Positions 33,309-41,515 of a stretch of DNA of 64,000 nucleotides are shown piece by piece (positions within the stretch are counted from its first letter, which is position 1; every line of letters starts with the position of its first letter). Both the position numbers and the translations under genes were made by a program. Location: the NCBI GenBank assembly GCA_035440445.1, contig DAORMJ010000010.1, positions 65,550 to 129,549 of the forward strand, read 5' to 3'. The DNA comes from Ga0077548 sp035440445 (GTDB lineage Bacteria > Pseudomonadota > Alphaproteobacteria > Rhizobiales > Xanthobacteraceae). A model generated the notes under the pieces. The model did not search any database and was not told the origin of the DNA. It saw nothing but the letters and a program-made list of their open reading frames with translations.

Positions 33309-34235
33309 ATGCGCATCGTCGTGCATGGCCAGCAGGCCTTCGGCAAAGCCGTTCTCGAAGCGTTGCTCAAGCGCGGTGACAATGTGATCGGCGTCTATGT
33401 CGCGCCGGAAAAGGAAGGCCAGAAGGCCGACCCGCTGAAAGAGGCAGCGCTTGCTGCAAACCTTCCGGTCTATCAGCCGGATTCCTACAAGAAGCCGGAA
33501 GTGTGGGAGCAGTTCAAGGCGCTCAAGCCCGACCTGCAGGTCATGGCTTTCGTGACGCTGTTCGTGCCGGAAGAATTCCTGAACATTCCGACCCACGGCT
33601 CGATCCAGTATCACCCCTCGCTCCTGCCCGCCTATCGCGGCGCGTCGGCGATCAACTGGCCGATCATCAAGGGCGAGAAGGAAACCGGCCTTTCGATCTT
33701 CTGGCCCGACAACGGTCTGGACACCGGCGACGTGCTTTTGCAGAAGACCACGCCGATCTCGGACAAGGATACGCTCGGCACGGTTTACTTCGACCGCCTG
33801 TTTCCAATGGGCGTCGATGCCATGCTGGAATCGGTCGATCTCGTCAAAGCCGGCAAGGCGCCGCGCATCAAGCAGGACGAATCCAAGGCCACCTATGAAG
33901 GCCTGTGCCGCCCCGACAACGCGCATATCGATTTCGGCAAGCCGTGGGAGCAGATCGACCGCCTGATCCGCGGCTGCAATCCCGCCCCCGGCGCCTGGGC
34001 CACGATCAACGGCACCAAGCTCAAGATCTTCGACGCAACCCCGTTGCCTGCGCGCGACCCGAAAGGCATCGCGGGCAAGCTCGGCGAAGTCGTTCTCGTT
34101 GAAAGCGACGGCATCACCGTCGCTTGCGCCGATGGCCGCTTCAAGCTCACCCGCGTGCAGGCCGACGGACCGAAGGTCAATGCAGGTGAATGGGCGGCCG
34201 CCGCAAAGATCGAAAAAGGCGCACGTTTTTCCTGA
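33309..34235 (+). CDS. Stand-alone formyltransferase domain of the 10-formyl-THF dehydrogenase/hydrolase type
   Basis: 308 residues like the N-terminal hydrolase domain of ALDH1L1 and related to methionyl-tRNA formyltransferase. The core is YHPSLLPAYRGASAINWPII with H102, and LDTGDVLLQ with D138, equivalent to FDH H106 and D142. The third catalytic position, Asn in Fmt and Ile in mammalian FDH, is Gln (Q100) here. The C-terminal domain has RGCNPAPGAWATINGTKLKI as in Fmt/FDH. No aldehyde dehydrogenase domain follows. It may move formyl between formyl-CoA, folate and water. The start at 33309 has GGGAGA upstream. Confidence 0.85.
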   Translation: MRIVVHGQQAFGKAVLEALLKRGDNVIGVYVAPEKEGQKADPLKEAALAANLPVYQPDSYKKPEVWEQFKALKPDLQVMAFVTLFVPEEFLNIPTHGSIQYHPSLLPAYRGASAINWPIIKGEKETGLSIFWPDNGLDTGDVLLQKTTPISDKDTLGTVYFDRLFPMGVDAMLESVDLVKAGKAPRIKQDESKATYEGLCRPDNAHIDFGKPWEQIDRLIRGCNPAPGAWATINGTKLKIFDATPLPARDPKGIAGKLGEVVLVESDGITVACADGRFKLTRVQADGPKVNAGEWAAAAKIEKGARFS

Positions 34236-34273
34236 CGGCAATCACACCAACATCCCTACCACGGATCATTCCA

Positions 34274-35971
34274 ATGCCCGCTTCACAACATCAAAATCCG
34301 AAATCGGATATCGAAATCGCCCAGGCTGCAAAGATGCGGCCGATCGTCGACGTCGCCAAAGAGCGCCTCGGCATCGATGCCAAGAACCTCGAACCCTATG
34401 GCCACTACAAGGCCAAGGTCTCGATGGACTACATCAAGTCGCTCGGCAGCAAGCCGAACGGCAAGCTCGTGCTCGTCACCGCGATCTCGCCGACGCCGGC
34501 CGGCGAAGGCAAGACCACGACCACCGTGGGCCTGACCGACGCGCTGAACCACATCGGCAAGAAGGCGATGTGCGCGCTGCGCGAACCTTCGCTCGGTCCC
34601 TGCTTCGGCGTGAAGGGCGGTGCCGCCGGCGGCGGTTACGCCCAGGTCGTGCCGATGGAAGACATCAACCTGCACTTCACCGGCGACTTCCATGCGATCA
34701 CCTCCGCGCACAACCTGCTTTCGGCGTTGATCGACAACCACATCTATTGGGGCAACCCGTCGGGCATGGACTCGCGCCGTGTCGCCTGGCGCCGCGTCAT
34801 GGACATGAACGACCGCGCACTGCGTGAGATCGTATGCTCGCTCGGCGGTGTCGCGAACGGCTATCCGCGCGAAGCCGGCTTCGACATCACGGTCGCTTCG
34901 GAAGTCATGGCGATCTTCTGTCTCGCCAAGGACCTCGAAGACCTGAAGACGCGTCTCGGCAACATCATCGTGGGCTATACCCGCGACCGTAAGCCGATCC
35001 GCGCCAAGGAAATGAACGCGCATGGCGCAATGACCGCACTCCTGAAGGACGCGATCGCGCCGAACCTTGTGCAGACGCTCGAAGGCACGCCCGCTTTCAT
35101 CCATGGCGGACCCTTCGCCAACATCGCGCATGGCTGTAACTCGGTTTCGGCAACGACGGCCGCGCTGAAGCTTGCCGATTATGTCGTCACCGAAGCCGGC
35201 TTCGGCGCCGATCTCGGTGCCGAAAAGTTTCTCGACATCAAGTGCCGCAAGACCGGCCTCAAGCCCGATTGCGTCGTGATCGTCGCGACCATCCGCGCGC
35301 TCAAGATGCACGGCGGCGTCGCCAAGGCCGACCTGAAGAAGGAAGACCTCAAGGCGCTCGAGGCCGGCATGTCCAACCTGCAGCGCCACATCGAGAACCT
35401 GAAGAAGTTCGGCCTTCCCGCGGTCGTCTCGATCAACCGCTTCTCCGCCGACACCGACGCCGAGATCAAGCTGGTCAAGGACAAGTGCGCAGCACTCGGC
35501 GTCGAAGCGCTGATGGCGGATCACTGGGCTGAGGGTGGCGCCGGTGCCGCCGACGTCGCCAAGGCCGTCGTCAAGGTTTGCGACGAAGGCAAGGCGAACC
35601 TGAAGCTCTTGTATCCCGACGAGATGCCGCTGTTCGAAAAGATCCGCACCATCGCCAAGGAAATCTATCGCGCCGACGACGCCACCGCCGACAAGTCGGT
35701 GAAGGATCAGCTCAAGACCTGGGAAGAGATGGGCTTCGGCAATCTGCCGGTCTGCATCGCCAAGACGCAGTATTCCTTCTCGACCAATCCGGACGCGAAG
35801 GGTGCACCGACCGGCTTCAACATTCCGGTTCGCGAAGTGCGTCTGTCGGCAGGTGCGGAATTCATCGTCGCGATCTGCGGTGAGATCATGACCATGCCGG
35901 GGCTGCCGAAGGTGCCGTCGGCGGACACGATCGACGTGAACGCCGAAGGCCGCATCGTCGGCCTGTTCTAG
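34274..35971 (+). CDS. fhs: Formate-tetrahydrofolate ligase
   Basis: 565-residue cytoplasmic enzyme joining formate and tetrahydrofolate with ATP to give 10-formyl-THF. The nucleotide loop TPAGEGKTTTTVGL is at about 74-87, followed by REPSLGPCFGVKGGAAGGGY and FTGDFHAITSAHNLLSALID, the standard FTHFS blocks; GTPAFIHGGPFANIAHGCNS is also present. Length is normal. It lies 38 bases after the formyltransferase gene, so formate released by Frc can enter C1 metabolism. Its TAG stop ends on the first base of a palindromic repeat. Confidence 0.97.
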   Translation: MPASQHQNPKSDIEIAQAAKMRPIVDVAKERLGIDAKNLEPYGHYKAKVSMDYIKSLGSKPNGKLVLVTAISPTPAGEGKTTTTVGLTDALNHIGKKAMCALREPSLGPCFGVKGGAAGGGYAQVVPMEDINLHFTGDFHAITSAHNLLSALIDNHIYWGNPSGMDSRRVAWRRVMDMNDRALREIVCSLGGVANGYPREAGFDITVASEVMAIFCLAKDLEDLKTRLGNIIVGYTRDRKPIRAKEMNAHGAMTALLKDAIAPNLVQTLEGTPAFIHGGPFANIAHGCNSVSATTAALKLADYVVTEAGFGADLGAEKFLDIKCRKTGLKPDCVVIVATIRALKMHGGVAKADLKKEDLKALEAGMSNLQRHIENLKKFGLPAVVSINRFSADTDAEIKLVKDKCAALGVEALMADHWAEGGAGAADVAKAVVKVCDEGKANLKLLYPDEMPLFEKIRTIAKEIYRADDATADKSVKDQLKTWEEMGFGNLPVCIAKTQYSFSTNPDAKGAPTGFNIPVREVRLSAGAEFIVAICGEIMTMPGLPKVPSADTIDVNAEGRIVGLF

Positions 35972-36065
35972 AGCATGATCCCGAAAAGTGCGAAGCGGTT
36001 TTCGGAAAAGATCATGCTCCAACCAATAGCGACGAGTTTGATTCAACGTAGTTGAAGCAAACTCG
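35971..36065. repeat. Rhizobiales-type palindromic repeat pair
   Basis: The first hairpin runs 35971-36019 with arms GAGCATGATC and GATCATGCTC around a CCGAAAA/TTCGGAAAA core. This unit is, to my knowledge, very abundant in Bradyrhizobium-type genomes. The second hairpin, CGAGTTTGATTCAAC-GTA-GTTGAAGCAAACTCG, one mismatch, spans 36033-36065. The first base supplies the G of the fhs stop codon. Confidence 0.75.
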
Positions 36066-36102
36066 AAAGATAACGAAGGGACATCCCGTCCCCTTCAACC
36101 TT

Positions 36103-36133
36103 GAAGCCGCCCTTTTGGGCGGCTTCTTTTTTT
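36103..36133 (+). terminator. Terminator of the fhs operon
   Basis: Perfect 10-bp stem GAAGCCGCCC-TTTT-GGGCGGCTTC (36103-36126) with a seven-T tract. The tract overlaps the stop codon of the convergent OmpA-like gene. Confidence 0.92.
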
Positions 36134-36536
36134 AGCCAAGCACGATCTCGACGCGGCGGTTCTGCGGCTCCCTGGTATTCGGTCCGGTCCGCACCAGTGG
36201 CGCGGAGATGCCGCCCGTCACGACATCGAAGCGCACGCGGATCAGCGCGTGCTTGCGCAAAAAATGCTTCAGCACCGAATTGCCGCGCGCGTAGGAAATC
36301 CGCTCGGGCTGGGCTTCAGCCGTATCCGCGTGGCCAATCAAAAGCACGCGCCCGCCCGGCATGATCTCGTTCGCCAGCCTGTCCGCGAGTTGCGCGGCGT
36401 CGCCCGACAATTCCGCGCTCTCGAAATCGAAGAAGACGTTCAGCGATTGCACGCGTGCTCGCGCGGGGGTCAGTGCCAATATGCTGCAGGCCATCGCTCC
36501 CTGCAGGATCGTTCGGCGGCTTGCCAGACAAGACAT
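36132..36536 (-). CDS. OmpA-C-like peptidoglycan-binding domain protein, exported
   Basis: 134 residues. The N-terminus RRTILQGAMACSILALTPAR looks like a signal sequence, with RR suggesting a possible Tat signal. The rest is an OmpA-like domain: NVFFDFESAELSGDAAQLAD, then RVLLIGHADTAEAQPERISY and a C-terminal NTREPQNRRVEIVLG. The usual NxxLSxxRA helix is ISYARGNSVLKHFL here. It probably binds peptidoglycan in the periplasm. The start at 36536 excludes an unconserved 11-residue extension. It lies 51 bases after the LysR gene on the same strand. Confidence 0.82.
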   Translation of the reverse strand: MSCLASRRTILQGAMACSILALTPARARVQSLNVFFDFESAELSGDAAQLADRLANEIMPGGRVLLIGHADTAEAQPERISYARGNSVLKHFLRKHALIRVRFDVVTGGISAPLVRTGPNTREPQNRRVEIVLG

Positions 36537-36587
36537 GATCCACCTCTTCCGCTTCCGATGCGCAAGCATCGCGGAGAGGAGGAAGCG

Positions 36588-37511
36588 CTAGGCTCCGCTC
36601 TCGGTGTGCTGGCGCAGTTCGGCGCTCAGATCGGAGCCGATTCGCTTCGCTTCGGCAACGAGCGCTGCAGCAAGCGGGGTCATCGGCTCGCGCGGCGGGA
36701 CCACGAGGCCGATCGTGTGCACGGCTTCGGGCTGCACGATCGGAATGGCCCGAATTTTCTCGGTGAGGCCGAGCGTTTCGGCGAGTTTTTCCGGCATGAC
36801 GCTCGCCCATTGCCCGGTCCGGACATGGGCGAAAAGCACGATCATGGAATTCGATTCCAGCATGGGCCGCGGCTCGCCGCCGGCGGAGCGCAGCATGCTC
36901 TCAATGATGCGGCGGTTCTGCATGTCGGGCGTCAGCAGGCAAAGCGGGACGCGCGCGACTTCCGCCCAGGTAACGCTGTCGCGGTTGCCAAGCGCCGCAC
37001 CCGAAGAAGTCAGCAGGCAATAGCGCTCGCGGTAAAGCGGGATCATGGTGACGCGGCCGAGCGGCTCGTTGTCGAGGTAGGTGATGCCGGCATCGATCTC
37101 GAGATTTTCGAGCGCGGTGAGAATCTGGATCGAGGTCATCGAGGAAATCGTGAACCGCACGTCTGGATGCCGCGCGCGATAAGGCGTCGTCAGTTCCGCC
37201 ACCATGGCAAGCGCGGTCGGAATCGCCGCGATGCGGAGCTGCCCGGCAAGACCCGATTTCAGCGCACGCATTTCGTCATGCAGCGTGCGGCTATCGGCGA
37301 GGATGCGCCGCGCCCAGTCGAGCGTGCGTTCGCCTTCCGGCGTGAAACCGATGAAGCGCGAACCGCGCTGCACGAGCAGCACGTTGAGCTGCGCTTCGAG
37401 CTGCTTGATGCCGGCGGAAAGCGTCGGCTGGGTCACGCCGCAGGCTTCCGCCGCACGGCCAAAATGCCGCTCGCGCGCCAGCGCCATCAGATATTCCAGC
37501 TTATCGATCAA
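36588..37511 (-). CDS. LysR-family transcriptional regulator
   Basis: 307 residues. The winged helix-turn-helix is LARERHFGRAAEACGVTQPT followed by LSAGIKQLEAQLNVLLVQRG, and the co-inducer domain begins GQLRIAAIPTALAMVAELTT. The likely start is TTG at 37511, with GGGAGAG upstream. LysR proteins of this type sit near formate dehydrogenase and C1 genes in related bacteria, so a role in formate/oxalate regulation is possible but only inferred. No divergent target gene lies next to it. Confidence 0.88.
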   Translation of the reverse strand: MIDKLEYLMALARERHFGRAAEACGVTQPTLSAGIKQLEAQLNVLLVQRGSRFIGFTPEGERTLDWARRILADSRTLHDEMRALKSGLAGQLRIAAIPTALAMVAELTTPYRARHPDVRFTISSMTSIQILTALENLEIDAGITYLDNEPLGRVTMIPLYRERYCLLTSSGAALGNRDSVTWAEVARVPLCLLTPDMQNRRIIESMLRSAGGEPRPMLESNSMIVLFAHVRTGQWASVMPEKLAETLGLTEKIRAIPIVQPEAVHTIGLVVPPREPMTPLAAALVAEAKRIGSDLSAELRQHTESGA

Positions 37512-37592
37512 GGCGTTATCTCTCCCGGAGAGAGCCTAGCGCATCGATAGAGAATATCAATTGCCGCGCGCACCGGAACGCGCGCGAACAAG

Positions 37593-37625
37593 AAAAAAAG
37601 CCCCGCATCGCTGCGGGGCTTTTCG
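37593..37625 (-). terminator. Terminator downstream of the first small exported paralogue
   Basis: Perfect stem AGCCCCGCA-TCGC-TGCGGGGCT (37599-37620), read on the minus strand into a seven-T tract, 20 bases past the stop at 37645. Confidence 0.88.
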
Positions 37626-37644
37626 CGATCAGACGTGTCTGTTT

Positions 37645-38004
37645 TTACCAGAACAGGCGTGCGTGATGGCGGTGCTTGCCGACATACTTGCCGTTCTTGC
37701 AGCCCTTGCCGCCGACCAGCGCATGAAAGCCTGCGCAGGGGGTCGTTGCTGCATGGATCATCGCGACGGTCGCGACGCCGACAATGAAGCCACCGGCGAT
37801 CGAGCCGCCGACGCTTGCACCCTTGACGCCAAAGGTGGTGCCCCACCAGCCTTCATGCAGGCCGACGCCGAAGACGGTACCGGCGACAACGCCAGCGACG
37901 ACCGGCTTGGAAACGTGACGATGCTTGTGGCCTGCGTTGGCGGGCGACGCGATCGTGAAAGCGACCGCCAGAGCAGCCAGCATTCCAAAAAACATCTTGC
38001 GCAT
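37645..38004 (-). CDS. Small exported Gly-rich protein, tandem paralogue A
   Basis: 119 residues; I do not recognise a named family. It has a signal peptide (MLAALAVAFTIASPANAG), a His-rich start of the mature protein (HKHRH), a glycine-rich hydrophobic stretch (GVVAGTVFGVGLHEGWWGTT, then ASVGGSIAGGFIVGVATVAM), and a tail with two cysteines (TTPCAGFHAL and GGKGCKNGKYVG). The hydrophobic part could span or insert into a membrane. The same pattern recurs in the gene 300 bases upstream. AGGAG precedes the ATG. Confidence 0.72.
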   Translation of the reverse strand: MRKMFFGMLAALAVAFTIASPANAGHKHRHVSKPVVAGVVAGTVFGVGLHEGWWGTTFGVKGASVGGSIAGGFIVGVATVAMIHAATTPCAGFHALVGGKGCKNGKYVGKHRHHARLFW

Positions 38005-38301
38005 TATGCACTCCTGAGAGGATGCCGGCTCGCTTGGAGCAGGCTCCGGATTGATGGCCGCTGGAGACTTCCCCAGCGGTTGGTTTCATTTGTCGTGCGC
38101 GCGAGAAACCGCAATCTTGCGCGAAAGGCAAATCGAAATGCATCTATAGACGTCACATTGATTTGAACGGAAGTACCGCTCTCGAAGTAACCTTAGCGGC
38201 GGGCTTCGTCGCAATTTCGTTTATGGATCATTCAGCAAAGAAAAGGGCCTCGCAGCGAAAGCCGCGAGGCCCTGTGGCTGACGTTACGTCAGCTGTGACG
38301 G
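38005..38301. other. Intergenic region between the tandem paralogues
   Basis: 297 bases with no gene. It contains a small inverted repeat (CCGCTGG/CCAGCGG near 38050-38071), the promoter area of paralogue A, and the terminator of paralogue B at its right end. Confidence 0.5.
38241..38272 (-). terminator. Terminator of paralogue B
   Basis: Stem GGGCCTCGC (38245-38253) with GCGAGGCCC (38264-38272), loop 10, read on the minus strand into TTTTCTTTGC. Confidence 0.82.
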
Positions 38302-38652
38302 TTAACGGCCGACGTACTGACCGTTGACGCAACCCTTGCCGCCGAACAGCGCATGGAAGCCGGTGCACGGCGTCGTGGCTGCGTGGATCATCGCGACAGT
38401 GGCGACGCCGACAATCATGCCGCCGGCGATCGAGCCGCCGACCGATGCGGTCTCGTAGGGAAGGATGGACGTTCCCCACCAACCGTTGTGAAGGCCGACG
38501 CCGAAAACGGTACCCGCAGCAACGCCAGCAGCAGGTGCTACCCAGGTGCGATCATGGTGATGATGGTGATACCACGGCTCGGCAAGCACCGGCGAAGCCG
38601 CGGTTGCCGTCAATGCAGCCGCAGCCGTAAGCGCGATAAGCGATTTACGCAT
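38302..38652 (-). CDS. Small exported Gly-rich protein, tandem paralogue B
   Basis: 116 residues, clearly related to the product of 37645-38004: shared GTVFGVGLHNGWWGTS, ASVGGSIAGGMIVGVATVAM and IHAATTPCTGFHALFGGKGC, then VNGQYVG. It has its own signal peptide (LTATAASPVLAEP) and a run of five histidines (WYHHHHHDRTW) at the start of the mature part. Both cysteines are conserved between the copies, which suggests a disulfide or metal site in the envelope. Function unknown. The start at 38652 follows GAGGA; the GTG at 38667 is less likely. Confidence 0.72.
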   Translation of the reverse strand: MRKSLIALTAAAALTATAASPVLAEPWYHHHHHDRTWVAPAAGVAAGTVFGVGLHNGWWGTSILPYETASVGGSIAGGMIVGVATVAMIHAATTPCTGFHALFGGKGCVNGQYVGR

Positions 38653-38817
38653 GAAATAAATCCTCACGGTTCATAGCCCTCGCCCAACCGTTGAAACGCC
38701 TGCGCGGAGGATAGGTTCCGGATGACGCTTCACTACGTGCTGCGGCGATAACGCCCAGTTTTGCGTGGCGTGGCGAAACTGAAACAGTTTGTTACTGCGC
38801 GCATGCCGCGCCGCGCG

Positions 38818-39417
38818 TTATCGCGCGTTTCGAATCGAATCTTCCAAAAGATCGATGTTGTTTTGCACGTATTGATTGTTCGGTGCCTTCACCTTCGCCG
38901 CGGCAAGCTTCAGGCGCGCGTTCTTGTAGTCGCCGCGCAGGATATAGGAATAGCCGTGATTATTTAGAAGTTCCGGGGTTGCTCCCACGATCTTCTGCGC
39001 CTGATTGTAGGCGCGGTCGGCTAGATCGAAACGGCGCAGCCGGTCATAAGCTGCGGCAAGACCCATCCACGCCTCGGCGTTGTTCGGCGCCGCCTCGACG
39101 GCGCGGCGGAAATGGCGCTCCGCCAGTCCGAAATTCTGATCGCGATAATGCTTCTTGCCGAGCTTGATGTCGTCGGCGGCATTGTTGCCGGTAAGCACCT
39201 CGCCGCTCGGCGTATTGTTGGCCGGCGTGTAATAGACCGGCGTAGTCTCTTCGGCTGCCGGAGGCGGCGGCGGCTGATCGAAGGCTGCGGTCTGGCTTGC
39301 GGGTGCGGGCTCTTCCTTCTGGGAGAACAGATCGAACGTGCCATCGGTCTTGCAGCCCGCCAGCGAGAACGCGACGGAGGCGGCAAGGAGGAACGAGCGC
39401 GCGGTCACAAAACGCAT
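38818..39417 (-). CDS. tadD: TadD-like TPR lipoprotein
   Basis: 199 residues. The lipoprotein signal ends LAASVAFSLAGC (lipobox LAGC, Cys 22), a Pro-rich linker follows, then about three TPR units: AADDIKLGKKHYRDQNFGLA, AWMGLAAAYDRLRRFDLADR and LLNNHGYSYILRGDYKNARL. TadD is an outer-membrane pilotin-type protein helping assemble the secretin of Flp pili. The start at 39417 is chosen because it places the lipobox at a normal distance. It is last in the pilus operon, 135 bases after tadC. Confidence 0.87.
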   Translation of the reverse strand: MRFVTARSFLLAASVAFSLAGCKTDGTFDLFSQKEEPAPASQTAAFDQPPPPPAAEETTPVYYTPANNTPSGEVLTGNNAADDIKLGKKHYRDQNFGLAERHFRRAVEAAPNNAEAWMGLAAAYDRLRRFDLADRAYNQAQKIVGATPELLNNHGYSYILRGDYKNARLKLAAAKVKAPNNQYVQNNIDLLEDSIRNAR

Positions 39418-39552
39418 TGGCTTACTACCCAAGGGATAACGAAGCCCGAGACGCTTCATGACGGACGGCCTGCAACAAGCCGGTTCCGGACCAACCCTTC
39501 CGGGCAGAAGCGTATGAGCGGACGGTAAACAAAGCCTTGCCCAGCGTTTTCA

Positions 39553-40533
39553 TCAGAAGGGCCCGAATTTCACGCGGATATAGGCAGGCAGCATCGTCAC
39601 GATGACGAGCACCGGAAAGATGCAGAGCACGAGCGGAACCGAGAGCTTGGCCGGCAGGCTGTAGGCCTTCTCCTCCGCGGTCGAAAGCCGCTTGTGGCGC
39701 ATGTCGTCCGAATAAACGCGCAGCGCATCGGTGAGGCTCGAGCCCAGTTCGGCGGATTGCTGCAACAAGGTCGCGAAAGCCCGCGCCTCCTCGAGCCCCA
39801 GACGATCAGCGAGATGCTCGAGCGCCTCGCTCAGCGTGCGGCCGGCGCGAATTTCCAGCGTCGCCATATGAATATTGCCGCTCAACGATGGATAGGAGTC
39901 CGAAAGCTCGCGGCCGACGCGATCGAGCGAAGCCTCCATCGAAAGTCCGGCATCGGCGCACACGACAAGCAGGTCCATGAAATCCGGGAAGCCTGCGCGA
40001 TGCTCCTGCTGGCGCGCCTTGATGCGGCGGTCGAGGTAAAGGCTCGGCGCCATGTAGCCCATCATGCCGGCCGCGAGCACGCACATCCAGAACCAGCTCG
40101 GCGTGAGGTTCGGCAAGAGCAGCGGCACCAGAGGCATTGCGGCGACGGCAAAGACGATCGCAAGCGCGGTGCGCGCGATGAAGAAATAGGCCGGTCCTTT
40201 CGCATCCAGGATTCCGGCTTCGATCAGCTTGCGGCGCAACACCTTCAGCGACGCGCCATCCTCGGCTGCATAGTGCTTGCTGGTATAGTCGATCAGTTTG
40301 CGCGCAGCGGAGATGCTGGCAAAGCGGAGCGAGCGCTTGTCCAGCGCATCGTTCACGCGGCCGGGTATTTCGATGTTGATGGCGGTCGCGCGGCGCTTGA
40401 GTTCGGCGCGATTGCGGATCACGGACATGATGCCGAGCGAAAACGCAGCGGCCGCGAGAAAGATCAGCGCGCTCAGCGTCGTCGCGGGGTTGCCGCCGAC
40501 CATTGACCCGAGCGAGGCGAGCAAACCGTCCAT
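39553..40533 (-). CDS. tadC: Flp pilus inner-membrane platform protein TadC
   Basis: 326-residue GspF/T2SSF-domain protein. The signature LVVCADAGLSMEASLDRVGR and ATLLQQSAELGSSLTDALRV are typical of TadC, and helices surround the cytoplasmic domain (AALAIVFAVAAMPLVPLLLP and PLVLCIFPVLVIVTMLPAYI). With TadB it forms the platform that the CpaF ATPase acts on. It starts 4 bases after tadB. Confidence 0.92.
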   Translation of the reverse strand: MDGLLASLGSMVGGNPATTLSALIFLAAAAFSLGIMSVIRNRAELKRRATAINIEIPGRVNDALDKRSLRFASISAARKLIDYTSKHYAAEDGASLKVLRRKLIEAGILDAKGPAYFFIARTALAIVFAVAAMPLVPLLLPNLTPSWFWMCVLAAGMMGYMAPSLYLDRRIKARQQEHRAGFPDFMDLLVVCADAGLSMEASLDRVGRELSDSYPSLSGNIHMATLEIRAGRTLSEALEHLADRLGLEEARAFATLLQQSAELGSSLTDALRVYSDDMRHKRLSTAEEKAYSLPAKLSVPLVLCIFPVLVIVTMLPAYIRVKFGPF

Positions 40534-40537
40534 CGCA

Positions 40538-41506
40538 TCAGATCCGGAAATTCACGAGGCGATACATGATGTAGTTGCCGGTCAGCATCCACGCACCGGC
40601 ACAGGCCAGCACGACCTTCGTGAAATCGACGTGCCAGACCTTGCCGTAAAATTCCGGCGTCAGGGTTTGCAGGATCGCGAACATGGCGATCGGCAATCCG
40701 GAAAGAATGATCGCGGAATACTTGCCTTCGGCAGCAAGCGCCTTGACCTTGCGGCGCATCTTGAAGCGAAGACGGATGATCGCGGAAAGGTTCTGGAGAA
40801 TTTCGCTCAAGTTACCGCCGGTCGAGCCTTGGATGGCGACCGCGGTGACGAAGAGCGGCAGGTCGTCCTGCCCGACGCGAAAATACAGGTTTCGCATCGC
40901 GCTTTCCAGATCGGCGCCATAGGTCACCTCGTCGGAGACCATGCCGAATTCCGAGCCGATCGGGTCCGGCATTTCGCGCGCGACCATGGAAATCGCAACC
41001 GGCACCGGGTGGCCCGCCTTCAGGCTTCGCACGATGATATCGATGGCGTCGGGAAACTGCGCGCCGAAAGCCTTGTGGCGGCGGCCGCGCTTGATGCGCA
41101 GAAACATCAAAGGCAGCACGAGCCCGCAGAATGCAGCCCCTAGGGCTGCCTGCAGAAGATGATCGCGGAGCATCCAGATCGCGAAGAACGCAGCGGCGAA
41201 GAGAACCGCGCAAAGCAGCAGAAACTTTTCCACGCTCAGTTTCAGCCCGGACTGCAAGACGAGCCGGTTCAGCGACGTGAAGGCACTTGCATAAGTTCCG
41301 GCGGCGGTGAGCGAACGCTCGCGGCGCAACTGCACCAGGATCTGCTCGCGGTTCGCCTGATCTTTCATCAGCCGCAGACGGCGGTTGAGCTGGCTGCGAT
41401 AGGACGCACGATTGTAGAAGAAGAGATAAGCCGCCTCTCCAAGCAGGATCGCGGATACCGCCGCAAGTGCGTAGAAGAAGTAGAGCTGGTCGACTTCGAA
41501 CGGCAT
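40538..41506 (-). CDS. tadB: Flp pilus inner-membrane platform protein TadB
   Basis: 322-residue GspF-domain protein. It has an N-terminal helix (FFYALAAVSAILLGEAAYLF), the F-domain FPDAIDIIVRSLKAGHPVPV and FVTAVAIQGSTGGNLSEILQ, and C-terminal helices. Partner of TadC. It begins 9 bases after cpaF and is followed closely by tadC. Confidence 0.92.
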   Translation of the reverse strand: MPFEVDQLYFFYALAAVSAILLGEAAYLFFYNRASYRSQLNRRLRLMKDQANREQILVQLRRERSLTAAGTYASAFTSLNRLVLQSGLKLSVEKFLLLCAVLFAAAFFAIWMLRDHLLQAALGAAFCGLVLPLMFLRIKRGRRHKAFGAQFPDAIDIIVRSLKAGHPVPVAISMVAREMPDPIGSEFGMVSDEVTYGADLESAMRNLYFRVGQDDLPLFVTAVAIQGSTGGNLSEILQNLSAIIRLRFKMRRKVKALAAEGKYSAIILSGLPIAMFAILQTLTPEFYGKVWHVDFTKVVLACAGAWMLTGNYIMYRLVNFRI

Positions 41507-41515
41507 CCCTCGCGC

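Noticed and set aside
34283..36046. 587-codon open frame on the minus strand
   Set aside because: Antisense shadow of fhs, whose coding motifs are unambiguous.
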